From: Chinchilla lanigera
Taxonomy: Eukaryota > Chordata > Mammalia > Rodentia > Chinchillidae
Assembly (NCBI RefSeq): GCF_000276665.1
Contig: NW_004955481.1
Span: 3,995,557 to 4,059,556, forward strand
DNA: 64,000 nucleotides
Direction of reading: 5' to 3'
The stretch's first letter is position 1. Each line of letters begins with the position of its first letter. The translations under genes were made by a program, and so were the position numbers. Below the pieces are notes generated by a model, which saw only the letters and a list, made by a program, of their open reading frames with translations, made no database searches and was not told where the DNA came from. Shown in pieces: positions 1 to 10,590 of this stretch.

Positions 1-154
1 TTTTTTTTTTGTCTTTTTGAGACAGGGTCTCGCTGTGCAGTTCAGGCTGGCCTTGAGCTCACTTTGTAGCTCAGGCTGGCCTTGAACTCGCAACGATCCT
101 CCTGTCTCAGCCTCCCAAGTGCTGGGATTACAGGCGTGCGCCACCATGCCCGGC
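1..154 (-). repeat. B1 SINE (7SL-derived), antisense
   Basis: Reads T-tract, then gagacagggtct, a duplicated 'ttcaggctggccttgagctc / gctcaggctggccttgaactc' internal block, then 'cctcccaagtgctgggattacaggcgtgcgcc', ending in the GCCGGG-type 5' end on the minus strand. The internal duplication is the mark of rodent B1. It is cut by the window start, so the A-tail is incomplete. Confidence 0.93.
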
Positions 155-171
155 TTCAGGCCATTTCTTTA

Positions 172-280
172 TTTTGAGACAGGGTTTTCCTAAGATACCC
201 AGGCTGGCCTGGAACTTGCTATCCTCCTGCATCAGGCTCCATTGTAGCTAGGATTTCAGACATGAGCCACCAGGCCTGGC
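172..280 (-). repeat. Older, diverged B1 SINE, antisense
   Basis: Recognisable B1 blocks (gagacagggttttcc, caggctggcctggaactt, atttcagacatgagccacc) with many substitutions. It lies directly beside a younger B1 in the same orientation. Confidence 0.8.
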
Positions 281-1655
281 TTCAATTCACCTTCTTTTTT
301 TTTTTTCAATTCATCTTCTTTTCGTTCTTGGTTTGTTTTCTCGAGAGAAGCAAGAATGGGGTCAGTGCCCAGCCCAGTAACCTGTACACGATAAGCCTTC
401 AAATAATTTACCCAAAGCTAAATATAACGATGGCATGAAATAATCATTGCATGAGACATGCTGCAAGAAAACATGAAGGTCTGAGGCATTCTACACATTC
501 TTACAGCAAAGGAGACAACGATGAAACAGAAAAGCAAGTCCTTTCTGGTCACAGTGACATGCCAGATAGTGGATAGGGGTTGTAGCCCTGCCAACTTTCA
601 GCCTAGGCCCCTGCCCTGGATCCTGCTTTCTCTAATGCTTTTGGGTGATCGGCGAACGCACATGTGTGCCTATGTTTCTGAATGTGCTCATACCTTCACT
701 CGCCTTTGAGTCTGTCCAACTCTGCCACCTCCTGCATGATTCTACCTGGGTGTTTGCCACATATCTGAGATGCAGACACCCAAAACTGAGCTCCTTCCCT
801 TCTCATGCTTCCTTCCTCCCTTTTGTGTGTCCCTTCTCAGCAAACGACACCACCATTTATTTGTCCGTTGTCCAGATCAGAATCTGGGTGCCGTCCTTAA
901 CTCCCGCTCCTCTCTCACCTTTTCCATCATTACCAATACCTGTTACCCCACCTCCTGCCCCCGTCCACTTCATCCTGTCCTCACTACAAAAGTGTCTTCA
1001 GTTCTGGGAGTCATCACTGCCAGGCCCCTGGCGGTGGTGTGCTCCTAAGCAGTCTCACTGCTCTACATTTAATTTCTAGTCCACAGGTTAGTCCCACACT
1101 AACCTGGTCAGACATTTATTGGCCAAGTGCTTGGTGCTAAGTGGATGATAATGAACAAGACAGCCATAGTCTGTCCAAGAGCTGACCAGAGCAAGGGTTG
1201 ATATGGACAGCAAATGACTAATTACAGTACATCTCCTAGGCCATCTTGCTAGAGAAGCCACAGGTGGGTACTCCAGTTGACAGTTCCAGCTGGGCATTTC
1301 AGCTGTCACTGCCAAGGTGCCAGACAGGTGAGTAAAGCTACTTCAAGCCTTCCAGCCAACCTGTGCACCAGCCACATACTGCCAAATGACCTCAGTCAAT
1401 GGCACAAGGAGTAAAAAAAAATCTACCTGAGCCCTGCCTGGCAGTTGTACAAATCAAAGCCATGTATATAGTGTATTTGCACTGACCACTGTAGTCACAT
1501 GGGCATAATTACTTAAAAAGATAGTTGGGAAATGAAATATTTATTTTGGGTGGATATTGCCTATCTATAAATTAAAGATTATAAAGAAAATATTCTATTA
1601 CTGTAGGAAAAAAGGAATCTTACACACATAACTAGGGGAAGTTAGCTGTCTCTGT
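281..1655. other. Intergenic DNA with no recognisable gene
   Basis: Short open frames at 521-709, 645-1,079 and 1,088-1,315 overlap in several frames, lack splice or Kozak context and match nothing I recognise. I see no clear repeat family here. Confidence 0.6.
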
Positions 1656-1656
1656 C

Positions 1657-1659
<3 letters not shown>

Positions 1660-1691
<32 letters not shown>
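1660..1691 (+). repeat. (TG)n microsatellite
   Basis: About 15 uninterrupted TG units followed by tttggtggg. It can form Z-DNA and is likely to vary in length. The His/Thr-rich frame on the minus strand is just this repeat translated. Confidence 0.95.
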
Positions 1692-1694
<3 letters not shown>

Positions 1695-2139
1695 GTGGGA
1701 GGAAGCATCCAGGCAGTAGCTAGTCTTGAACTTGCAACTCCTGATTCTTTACTTCCCAACCCCATACCGCTGTCACTTTTCCACCTGGCACCTCCTGCGT
1801 GATACCAACAGTCCCTTCTGGTGGAAGAGGAGATGTCGGATTTCCCAGTATTGGAAAGACAGTCAGGAGGCTCTAGCCTAGACCCTTGGGCAATACTTCT
1901 AACCTGGCCTGGGAGTACCTGGCCAAGTGGGCCAAGCTGACAGAAGGATCTCTGGTCTTTGGAAGTAACTTCACCCCTAGCCAACTTCCTGCTTCTACAA
2001 GTGAAACTGGTTCGTGTCAACATCACATTCCATCTTGGGATGAGGAGGCACTCATCTGACCTGCTCATGGACAATGTCTCTCGATGCTAGTGAATGGGCA
2101 GCCCGAGTGACACTGGTGAGTCACTGTGGCTCAGCAGTC

Positions 2140-2310
2140 GTGTGATCTTGTGCCAGGTGTTTTTCCTCTTTGAGAATCATTTTCCTTCTTTGCAAAATGG
2201 GGACAATAGGAAGTGCCTCTTAGAATTTTAAAGAGTATTAAATGAAACAATACAGGGAAAGCTCTCATCACAGTGCTTCGTGCATAACAAGCACTAAACA
2301 CATATGGTGA
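2140..2310 (+). repeat. MIR SINE fragment
   Basis: Carries the MIR core and 3' signature: a 'ttttcctctttg...tgcaaaatggggacaata' block followed by 'aaagagtattaaatgaaacaata' and 'cacagtgcttcgtgcataacaagcac'. An ancient mammal-wide tRNA-derived SINE. Confidence 0.8.
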
Positions 2311-2447
2311 TGATGATGACAATTAAGCCCTGCAGCGCTATCATATCTGTACCTCCAATTTCAAGAGAAACTGTACAAAAAGAAACTCCCCAAGAAAAGG
2401 GAGAAATAGTAATCCTAAATCCACATAGTTATTTATGTGATTTGGGC

Positions 2448-2464
2448 GGGGGGGGGGGGGGGGG
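2448..2464 (+). repeat. G homopolymer, 17 bases
   Basis: A run of 17 G after tttgggc. It is a possible G-quadruplex or sequencing-slip site; the exact length in the assembly is uncertain. Confidence 0.9.
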
Positions 2465-2959
2465 ATTTTAACCTGTTTTTTCCTAACTGTATTTTAAAAC
2501 ACAAGGAACATAAAACAGGGTCTAGTGGGCCCAGCCCTTACTTTTCTATTGTAAATTTGTACTTTGCATAATAGTAGCCAGCTTTGCATCTCAGTACCTT
2601 TCCCTGAGGCATACAGGAAGCAATCTAAGTGTTTACCCACTTAGTACAACAAATGGCAAGGTGTGTGCACATGTTCAAAAATGGCAAAATGGGATTTTTA
2701 CCCACTTTATGTTCCATGTAACTTTGTTTTGCATGTTTTGTTTTGTTTTTTTACTTTTCCCTTCTTTCCTTTTCCCTTCCCCTTTCTCTTGTTCCCCTCC
2801 CCACTTGAACATTTTCCTCTTATTTCAAAATACATTTTGGTGGTTTTGCATATGTTTACCCAAGCATCACTGAGGGTTCAATAGACCCACATAACCCCAG
2901 GATTTGTTTTTAACAGTTTTCTTTTAATTTTTTTGGTAGAAGTAGTGCAATTCAGTTCA

Positions 2960-4608
2960 ATGGCACATGAAAAACCAGATTTGCAAATTTTGGAGGAGGT
3001 CAAAAGTGAATCATCAGATTACTCTTGCGTGGATGATGAAGATGATCCATTACAGTAAAATACATGCTTTCATAACAGAAGAGTGGTGTGGGTGTATGAT
3101 GATGATGATAATGATGACTTTGACACTGGCCATGTGAACCAAAGTTCCTGTGACAGTGAAATGGAGCAAGAATCAACTAATACAGACTCAAGAAATGGAG
3201 ACCTCCTTGATTCCGATGACAAAACAAACAGTAATGTGACTAGCTGATTAATTGAAATGCTGCAAAATGTCCACACAACCAAATGGAACAAGCCAATGTT
3301 AGAACTAGGTCCAAAAATACAGTGAGGGTCTTAGCAGAGATGAAAGGTATTGGACAGAATGCCAGCATGGCTATTCAATGCTGGAAATTGTAAGATGAAA
3401 TGCTAGAAGATGTTGTGAAATATACAATAGCTGAGATGCAAGTAAAATGTTCAGTATGCACCAATAACCATATTCAAAAACGTAGTTATTATGACATTCA
3501 TGAGCTGAACTAAAAGCATTCATAGGTCTGGTATACTTAGCAGGAATTTCTCATGGTAATCACAGGAATGTAAAAGACTTCTGGAAAAACAATGGGTCAA
3601 ATGTGGCTTAAAAAGTGATGTCTTTGGGGCTGGGGATTTAGCTCAGTGGCACAGTGCCTGCCTGGCAAACGCAAAGTCGTGAGTTTGATTCCCAGTACAG
3701 GAAAAACAAAAAAATTCAGACATTTATTCTGGAACTCAGGCATCAGGTCTCTATTCATATAGTAATAAATCAAATGATGTTGTGAACAGACTTGTAACTT
3801 CCATCTCCCAAATTAATTGGAATGTGACATTTGACAATTGGTTTGCTAGTTTCCAATTGATGGTACAGTTGCTATCACAGAACAAGTTGACCAGTGCAGG
3901 AAACGTATGCAGTAATAAAGCAGAAATTCCAAATGAAATATTACAATTTTAAAACAGAATTGCATAGTAGAATCTTTGGATTTCAGGAAGCTGTAACATT
4001 GGCCTTGTATGTGGCAAAGAAAAACAAATTGGTACTGCTGATGTCAAAATTTCACCATAATGGAAATATTGGTAGGGAAACCTTGACAAAACAGAAGCAT
4101 GAGATGGAAACATTCTATAACAAAACCAAAGGTGGAGTAGATGTTATTGATAATTATGCAGCAACTATGATGTCGTTTGGAACACAAAGCATTGGCCAAT
4201 GGTTGTGTTTTACTTGATCCTAAACATGTGGGGCATAAATAGTTTACAAAGAAAATAACAAGTGTAACATACCACAGAGACATTTTCTTAGAGGATTGGC
4301 ACTGGAGCTCATAAGAGATCACTCACAGCAGAGGAAAAACAAAATGTTTCTGCCCAGAGAACTACACAAAAAAATTGTGAAACACACTCGTGAGCTGACG
4401 GGTGAACAGGCAGGTACAGTGTCAAAAAGAGCTATTACAACAGCAGGAAAAAAAAAAGTATATCAAAAAAGGTATCAACTGTGCCCTGCAAGAAAGTTCA
4501 GGAAAACAAAGTATATGTGCTATCAGTGTAAGTGATACTTGAGTATGGAACATGCCATTGTTATGTGTGAGGACTGCCTTGGGTATGACAGTTGAAGCAA
4601 AGCTTATG
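2960..4608 (+). pseudogene. Decayed piggyBac-family transposase
   Basis: Remains of a piggyBac DDE transposase spread over all three plus frames. An ATG at 2,960 opens an acidic stretch (MAHEKPDLQILEEVKSE...) ending at a stop after DDPLQ, followed by another Asp-rich run near 3,098-3,240, typical of piggyBac N-termini. The 'HRNVKDFW' block near 3,560 matches the domain's start. After a break at 3,626-3,714 come 'NVTFDNWFASF' with the second catalytic Asp at 3,833-3,835, and 'YNKTKGGVDVID' with the third Asp at 4,140-4,142 and its partner at 4,149-4,151. 'RDIFLRGLALEL' near 4,280-4,310 (across a frameshift) and the C-terminal 'CPARKFRKTKYMCYQCK' and 'VMCEDCLG' zinc-binding signature end near 4,608. 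Multiple stops, frameshifts and a missing section with the first catalytic Asp show it is dead. It resembles the T. ni piggyBac layout; the exact mammalian subfamily is unresolved. Confidence 0.85.
3626..3714 (+). repeat. ID SINE inserted in the piggyBac remnant
   Basis: tRNA-Ala-like body 'ggggctggggatttagctcagtggc', B-box region 'gagtttgattccc', then an A-rich tail. It sits exactly where about 150-180 codons of transposase are missing. No clean target-site duplication is visible, so insertion and deletion may be one event. Confidence 0.88.
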
Positions 4609-5510
4609 TTGTGGTAGACTTTTGTTTGTGTTTGCAGTGTAGTTCACTTAGGTTTTTATCTTTGATGTTATCTCTTAAGTGTTGTAAGCAAGTGAACAGC
4701 TGATGAGAAAATGTATATATTTGATATTTTATTTTATCGATATCTTATTTCCTTGTTAAGTGCATATTGTACAATATAGTAGGAACTCCTGACAAAATAG
4801 GAAGAGAATTGACAAGACTGCCACACAGGAAAGGAAAGCTAAGCACATGTGCTGTCAGTGTAAACGAGATGCAGTTATTATGTGTGAAGACTGCCTTGGA
4901 TGTGACAATTGAAGCAAAGCTTAGTTTTATGGTAGAATTCCATTGGTATTTTCATTGTAATTCACATAGGAATTTATTTCTGACGTTATCTTTTAGCTTT
5001 TGTAAGTAAATACACAGCTGATGTGAAGATATTGATGCTTATTCTAAATGCACAATATATATTAAGAATTTAATACTTTATTTTATTGATAGTTTATGTT
5101 CCTCTTAACTACACACTATATAATATAATAAGAACCTCCTGGCAAAACAGCAAGACCACTGAGATGTTAAGTACGTCCTACAAAAAGGCCAGAAAAGCAA
5201 AACACATGTGCTGTCAGTGGAAGTGATGTGTGTGAGTGGAACATGTTGTTGTCATTTGTGCAGGCTGCCTTAGGTGTGATCAATGAAATAAAGATTATTT
5301 TTTTGCAAAGTGATGTTAGTATTTTCCTTACAGTTCACTTAAGAATTTATTTGTGTTGTTCTTTTTTAGACTTAGTACACTAAAAACACAGTCGGTGTTG
5401 AAAAATTTGATGCTCTTTTATAAACAATAAACATTACAAATTCAATACTTTATTTTTGTGATACTTCTTCCTGTTAAGTACTCATTTTTTAATAAAATAA
5501 GACCCATGAA
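4480..5510 (+). repeat. Tandem triplication of the piggyBac 3' end
   Basis: Three diverged copies of a roughly 330-360 base unit: about 4,480-4,800, 4,800-5,145 and 5,145-5,510. Each starts with the CRD codons ('tg[ct]tatcagtgtaag' at about 4,520, 'tgctgtcagtgtaaac' at about 4,850, 'tgctgtcagtggaagt' at about 5,210). Each then has 'tgtgaggactgccttgg'-type CEDCLG codons, 'gaagcaaagctta', an A/T-rich stretch and 'aatatagtaggaactcctgacaaaata'-type ends. The second copy still encodes MCCQCKRDAVIMCEDCLGCDN followed by a stop. The copies differ considerably, so the duplication is old. Confidence 0.82.
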
Positions 5511-5742
5511 ATTAAAAGTAATCATTCATCAAAAGAAATATTTTAAAGAATAAAAGTGGGTCTGACAGAATCATGCTTCTCCACGTTGGTGACAAAATTA
5601 GCCTTATGCTCATCCCTATCGCTGTCAGCTTTTTGAGGAGCTGGGTTGGCCAGGGTCCACCGCCTCAGTTGCTTTCTGATATAGCTCTCTAGAAGGAATG
5701 GAGTGGAGTCTTTCTAGCATAGATTGAGTGTTTGAGGGGAGG

Positions 5743-5850
5743 TCTGAAGATGTAGCTCAGTGACAGTGTTTTTGGTTTTTTGGTTTTTTTGACAGAGTGT
5801 TATCTAGCATGTGCAAGGCCCTGGGTTTGATACCAAACTCTGAAAAAGAA
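5743..5850 (+). repeat. ID-type SINE split by a T-rich insertion
   Basis: 'gaagatgtagctcagtgacag' and 'atgtgcaaggccctgggtttgatacc' are ID/dID halves, separated by 'tttttggttttttggttttttt'. Confidence 0.65.
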
Positions 5851-5924
5851 AAAAAAAATTTGAGAGAAATATTATAAGTGAAAAAAATACACAAAGAAAT
5901 ATTATATATTTTTAAAATTTTTTG

Positions 5925-6068
5925 TCTTTTTGAGACAGGGTCCTGCTATGCAGTTCAGGCTGGCCTTGAGCTCACTTTGTAGCCCAGGCTGGTTTTGAAC
6001 TCACAGTGATCCTCTTGCCTCAGCCTCCCGAGTGCTGGGATTACAGGCGTGCACCACCACGCCTGGAC
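5925..6068 (-). repeat. B1 SINE, antisense
   Basis: Full-length young-looking B1: tttttgagacagggtcc, two caggctgg blocks, 'cctcccgagtgctgggattacaggcg', ending 'cacgcctgg'. Confidence 0.93.
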
Positions 6069-6700
6069 TGAAAGAGAAATATTATAAGTGAAAGCTGGAC
6101 AGAGGACATGTGGGAGGAATGGTGGGGGCAAGAGACTAGAGAAGAAACTAGAAACTAGAGAAGATTCCTCCAAGCTGATAGCAGAAGAGACAGAGGGAAA
6201 GGAATGACTGTGTAGATGGCCATGAATCCCAGCAAAGAGGAGCCCTGCTCTGTTTCTGGGGCCAAAGCTTGGAGGGGCAGGATGGGAACAGCAGTGTGGT
6301 GAGACTGAACCAGTGGAAACTCGGCCCCTTGGAGTCCTGACACCTCACACCTGGCATGGATGTAGCAAAAAAAGCCGCCACACCAGAAGCAAAGGGCCTC
6401 TCCGTGGCAACCTAGGTATGCATTAGTAACTAGGACAGTGGACATACCAGTGAGACCAACCAGGGGCAGATAGCATAGAGGCTGAATTCCTACGTCCCTG
6501 CCTTAGTGACATTTAGACAAAACCATGCTGGAGAGGAAGGGGAAACCCAAAACTGACCGATATTAAGGTGGGTTACACAAAAATTAACATCTACTTCTTA
6601 TATCCTGTAGTTCAGGGTAGAGTCATTCCTGCTACTCTTATGTCAAATACTGTGTGATTCATCACATGAAGCTATGATGTTTGAATCATTATCCTGGGAT
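6069..6700. other. Intergenic DNA without recognisable gene
   Basis: Overlapping short frames only (for example 6,155-6,445 on the minus strand). The B1-derived first codons of one frame and the lack of any known domain argue against coding. Confidence 0.55.
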
Positions 6701-7080
6701 TGAATTCCAGCTGTATGACCCAAGCCATGTGACTTAACCTCTCTGCCCCTCTATGCCTCAGTTTCCTTTGTTAGTCGGGGTGTTTTTTTGGGTTGTGTTT
6801 TGTTGCATTTTCTGGTGCTGGGAACAGAACCCTGGGCCTTGTATATGCGAGGCAAGTGCTCTACCTCTACGTTACACCACAGTTCCAATATAGGAATTCT
6901 AGTATTAACTGAATATAGTTGGTAGGAGGATTTGAATGAAGCAAAGAATATAAAGCTTCTGTGTATTTTGCACTGGAAAGTCAGTATTTGCTGGTTTTGT
7001 TACACAAATGAGGACCAGAGAGGTAAAATGAGTTGCCCAATGTCACACAGAAAGTCATAGAGCCCTGGGCCCCTGATTTC
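6700..7080 (+). repeat. MIR fragments interrupted by an antisense ID-type SINE
   Basis: 'ttgaattccagctgtatgacccaagccatgtgacttaacctctctgcc...tcagtttcc' (6,697-6,775) is MIR. An antisense ID-type body follows at about 6,800-6,880 (ggtgctgggaacagaaccctgggcc ... ctctacc). 'caaatgaggaccagagaggtaaaatgagttgcccaa' at about 7,005-7,050 is a second MIR piece. Confidence 0.72.
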
Positions 7081-7554
7081 GGGCTCACATGCTGAGAGAG
7101 GTCAGGGAGGCCAGAGAAGCCCAAACATCTTGAAAGAATTGGAGCTGGAGACTTTTTCCCCAAGGTTTCAGGTCTTCTTGTAGGCTTTTATGTGTGACTC
7201 CAAAACCCAAAGAATGCTTGCCCCACAACCTTACCCCTGCCCTAGAAGATCTGAGTTCAAAGCAGGCACAGGATCTCCAGATGGAGCTGATTTGCAAGAC
7301 CTGACTTGTCACTGCTCAAACCTGGGGATTCACCATTCCTGACTCTGCAAGTTCCTCATTGTGCGATTTGGGGCAGCTGGCTGGAGCGTCACAGCTTCCT
7401 ATGATGTGAGCCTCTGCCCTTCTCCCTACCTTCCTGCCAGTCTCAGCATCTTGTTTACACTCTTGTGGAATTTTACCTTTTGGATTCTGGAGTCTAAAAG
7501 TCAGCCCTTTCATCCCCTGCCTCCAACCAGGAAAACACTTTGCTTAGTATAAAT
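7081..7554. other. Intergenic DNA without recognisable gene
   Basis: Several shadowing frames of 60-75 codons, none with domain or splice support. Confidence 0.5.
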
Positions 7555-7792
7555 CAGTGACTCTTGCAGGGGTACGAGATGGGTGTGTGTGGTTGCGGAT
7601 TTGTCCCCAGGGGACATCTGGCAATAGATGTTTGTGATTATCACGATAGGGGTAGAGGTGCTCCTAACATCCAGTGAGTAGAGGCCAGAGACGCCACTAA
7701 ACCCACACAGTGGGATTACCCGGTCCCCTGTAGAATTATCTGGCCCCAAATGCCAATGAGCTGAGGTTAAAACTGAAGTTGAGAAACCCTGG
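7555..7792 (+). mobile_element. MER20-type hAT-Charlie fossil
   Basis: Matches the remembered MER20 order: 'cagtgactctt', 'ccccaggggacatctggcaatag', 'gtgctcctaacatccagtgagtagaggccagagacgc', 'agaattatctggccccaaatgccaat', ending 'gttgagaaaccctgg'. This is a non-autonomous DNA transposon of early eutherian age. Confidence 0.88.
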
Positions 7793-8216
7793 CCTAAAAA
7801 GATAGATCTCTGCCCCATTTTCAAAGTTCTCCAGGGACACTACATTCTCTTCCATTACCTTAAAACTCTGGTAACCAGAAACATCTAACCTCATTCATTT
7901 ATACTGTTATTTCAGAACATTTACCCCCTCCAGCCTAGAGGGAGATAGAAAATAAATTCCTCACTCCCACCTTCTTCTTGGGCTGCCTGGCATTTTCTCC
8001 CTCACTACTGATTTCTTTCTCTTCCACTTTTTTCCTGCCAGCACCCAAATCCAGGAGACCAAGGGCTCAGTTCTTGTTTTTTAGAGGTGGGAAGGAACAG
8101 TGCCTCTGCTTTGTGGAGAAGCACACAGGGGCCTTTAGGAGATGAATTGCATAGTGTGTTGGGGGCCAGCAACAGACCTGGATGAGCAGGGAACTCATCA
8201 AATGATTAATATTCTT

Positions 8217-8279
8217 TTTGTCCTTTCTTCCTTCTTCCCTCTTCCTCTTCCTCCTCCTCTTCCTCCTTCTTCCTCTCAA

Positions 8280-8319
<40 letters not shown>
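8217..8319 (+). repeat. Pyrimidine tract, (CTT)n/(CTTC)n then (CT)n
   Basis: A long polypyrimidine stretch whose last 40 bases are nearly pure CT. It can form triplex DNA. The Arg/Glu-rich minus-strand frame is its translation. Confidence 0.95.
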
Positions 8320-8362
8320 AGTGCTGACTGCAAAAGATTGAATCCAGGGCCTCTACATATAT
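8320..8362 (-). repeat. Short antisense ID-type SINE fragment
   Basis: 'agtgctgactgcaaaagattgaatccagggcctctac' matches the antisense 3' half of an ID/dID element, directly after the CT tract. Confidence 0.55.
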
Positions 8363-8382
8363 GACTCATTAATACATATTTT

Positions 8383-8575
8383 GAGCCAGATGTTGTGGTC
8401 CGTGCATGTAATTTTAGCTACTTAGGAAGATGAGGCAGGAAGATCACAAGTTTGAGGCCAGCCTGGGCAACTTAGCAAGACCCTGTCTCGTAATAACAAA
8501 TAAAATGGCCTAGAGATGTAGCTTAGTGACAGGGCAAACATAAGGCATTGGGTTCAAATCCCAGTACTGCAAGAA
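8383..8575 (+). repeat. B1-dID dimeric SINE
   Basis: Left monomer is a diverged B1 ('gatgttgtggtccgtgcatgtaattttagctac ... ctgggcaacttagcaagaccctgtctc'). A linker follows, then an ID-like right monomer ('gagatgtagcttagtgac ... gggttcaaatcccagtactgc') and an A-rich tail. This composite is known from non-murid rodents. Confidence 0.82.
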
Positions 8576-8864
8576 TGAAAAATAGAAATAAATAAAATAA
8601 AATAAATCTCTATTTGAACAATGAAGTACAAGTAATTTCTTCTTGCCACCAATTCCTGGCTGCCTTTGCTTGGCAAAAACTGAAGAAAGTTTCCAGAGGC
8701 CTCTATCTTCCAGGGGCCTCCTCCCTGGAGGAGGCAGATATAGAATGCAAGCCTTATGGTAGCTTCTATGTCCTTGGAAAGAGGTGACATTTGAATTGTT
8801 ATATTGAGACTTTCCAGTATCTTCTACCTAGAGTGGCATAGTGACCATGAGTTCAGTGTTGAAC

Positions 8865-9180
8865 TTAAGATGCCTAGAGCTGTGTGACCTTGGACATGTT
8901 GCTTGACCACTCTGTGTTTTCATTTCTTCATCTGCATAATGGGGATAATAAAGGTTTTTATCTCAGGAAGTTGTATGGTTACTTGAGTTAATACATACTA
9001 TATAGGGGGCTGGGGGTTTAGCTCAGTGGCACAGTGCCTGCTAGGCAAGCACAAGGTCGTGAGTTTGATCCCTGGTACCCGAACCACCCCCCTCAAAAAA
9101 GAAAAAAAATACTTTATATACAGAACTCAGAAAAGTGCCTGACACATAGTAAGTGATTCATTAATAATAGGTATAATTAT
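8865..9180 (+). repeat. MIR split by an ID element
   Basis: 5' part 'tgtgaccttggacatgttgcttgacc ... cttcatctgcataatggggataata' up to 9,005, and 3' part 'cagaaaagtgcctgacacatagtaagtgattcattaataat' from about 9,125. The two halves join once the ID at 9,006-9,108 is removed; 'atactatata' and 'atactttata' flank the insertion. Confidence 0.87.
9006..9108 (+). repeat. ID SINE inside a MIR
   Basis: 'gggctgggggtttagctcagtggcacagtgcctgctaggcaag...gtgagtttgatccctggtacc' with an A-rich tail. Confidence 0.93.
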
Positions 9181-9613
9181 CTCTCCCAAGCCCAACCCTC
9201 TGCCTGTCTTGGTGAAGGGCATCAGTGTCCAAGCCAAAATCCTGATCACTAACCAAGTGCCCCAATAATACCTCTTTAATCCATCACCTTATCATAACCC
9301 TTCCACCTCTGCATACGGACATCCATGGCCATCCTAGCACACTGCATCCACCAGGGCCAGGAAGAGGCTTGAGGAATCTTGGGGAACTCTGATGTTGTTA
9401 GCCAGGAGAGAGCTGCACATTGGCTGCAATGGAGCATCAACTTCCCGAGAGTTAAGAGGGACGGGGAGAGGTTTCAGGGCAGGTGTGCGATGCTATTTAG
9501 GAGAGGATTAGGAATGGCAATCAGTGTGGTAAGGTCTCGGCCCTGAGTGGGCAACAGTATGCAGCATGCTGCTGCTGCACCCAGATTGTATGTTTATTTA
9601 GAGAGATGGAAGG

Positions 9614-9719
9614 GGGCTGGGGATTTAGCTCAGCGGCACAGCACCTGCCTGGCAAGCGCAAGGTCGTGAGTTCAATTCCTGGTACCACAACAAAAACAAA
9701 CAAACAAAAAAAAACAAAT
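9614..9719 (+). repeat. ID SINE with 14-base target-site duplication
   Basis: Intact body (gggctggggatttagctcagcggc to ttcaattcctggtacc) and an (CAAA)n tail. It is flanked by agagagatggaagg (9,600-9,613) and agagagacggaagg (9,720-9,733), one mismatch, so insertion is recent. Confidence 0.95.
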
Positions 9720-9733
9720 AGAGAGACGGAAGG

Positions 9734-10501
9734 GAGGGTGTTGATGGAGGTAGTGGGTGTAGCACCCCAACCCCTTGCCAACAGACTACAACTGGCAAAT
9801 GTTTTCAGTAATTCCCAAGGTCAGAAACTGCAAAACTGTAAAGTAAGATGAGATGTTTTGGCATGTAAGGCCTTAAACAGGCTGCACTGAGGAGGGACTG
9901 GAGGATGTGAGACCTGTCTCTACCAACCTCTGACACGGCGATCGAAATTCATGTTACCCTAGAACCTGGAGGAAATCTAAATCATGAATCATCCACTATG
10001 GCATCTTGAGAAAAATATGCTTGGTACGATGTACATTTGAAGCGAATGCCCAGGACAGATGGAAAGCCTAAAAACCTATTTAATTTGGAACATTTTAACA
10101 GAAGTCTCATTGCAACCTAAGTGTGTAGCCTGTCTTGGTTCATTCTAGACTGTGTTGCGGCTCCTTCTGGGAGCTGCTGCTTCCATCCTTTCTTTCTCAG
10201 TGTCCTTTTCCCTTCCAGCTCCTTCCTCTGTCCTTGTCAGGCAGCAAGTGGCATGCCTGGGCGTCAGGCACAGATGGAACTGGAGCTCTTGCTGTGGCCC
10301 AGAAATAGCTTTGCAAATACCTAGCTGCGGGGGCTTGATGTTTTTGTCCCTGTCTCTCCCTGTGCTTGCTTCCTCAATTTCTCCTCCAGGCTTGTGACTA
10401 CCACGTCCATAGACGAGCGTGGTTGACAGGTATGTCTCATTGTCCTCCTGGTTTTCTGAATCCAGCTGGTCACTCTCCCTGATGGGAGATATTTTCTAGG
10501 G
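9734..10501. other. Intergenic DNA without recognisable gene
   Basis: No repeat family or coding signature recognised; the frames at 10,121-10,397 are short and unsupported. Confidence 0.5.
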
Positions 10502-10582
10502 CAGTGGTGGCGAACCTATGGCATGTGTGCTGCAGCTGGCTGTTTGTTATCCTTGAAAATTCTAGAAGGTTTGCCATCACTG
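10502..10582 (+). mobile_element. 81-base hAT-like miniature inverted-repeat element
   Basis: Starts cagtggtggcgaacct and ends aggtttgccatcactg, which are inverted repeats of each other at 14 of 16 positions. The flanks ttctaggg (10,494-10,501) and gtcgaggg (10,583-10,590) agree at 6 of 8 positions, as expected for an old 8-base hAT duplication. No coding capacity. Confidence 0.8.
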
Positions 10583-10590
10583 GTCGAGGG

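Noticed and set aside
8217..8319. Arg/Glu-rich and Ser/Leu-rich small proteins
   Set aside because: They are translations of the pyrimidine simple repeat.
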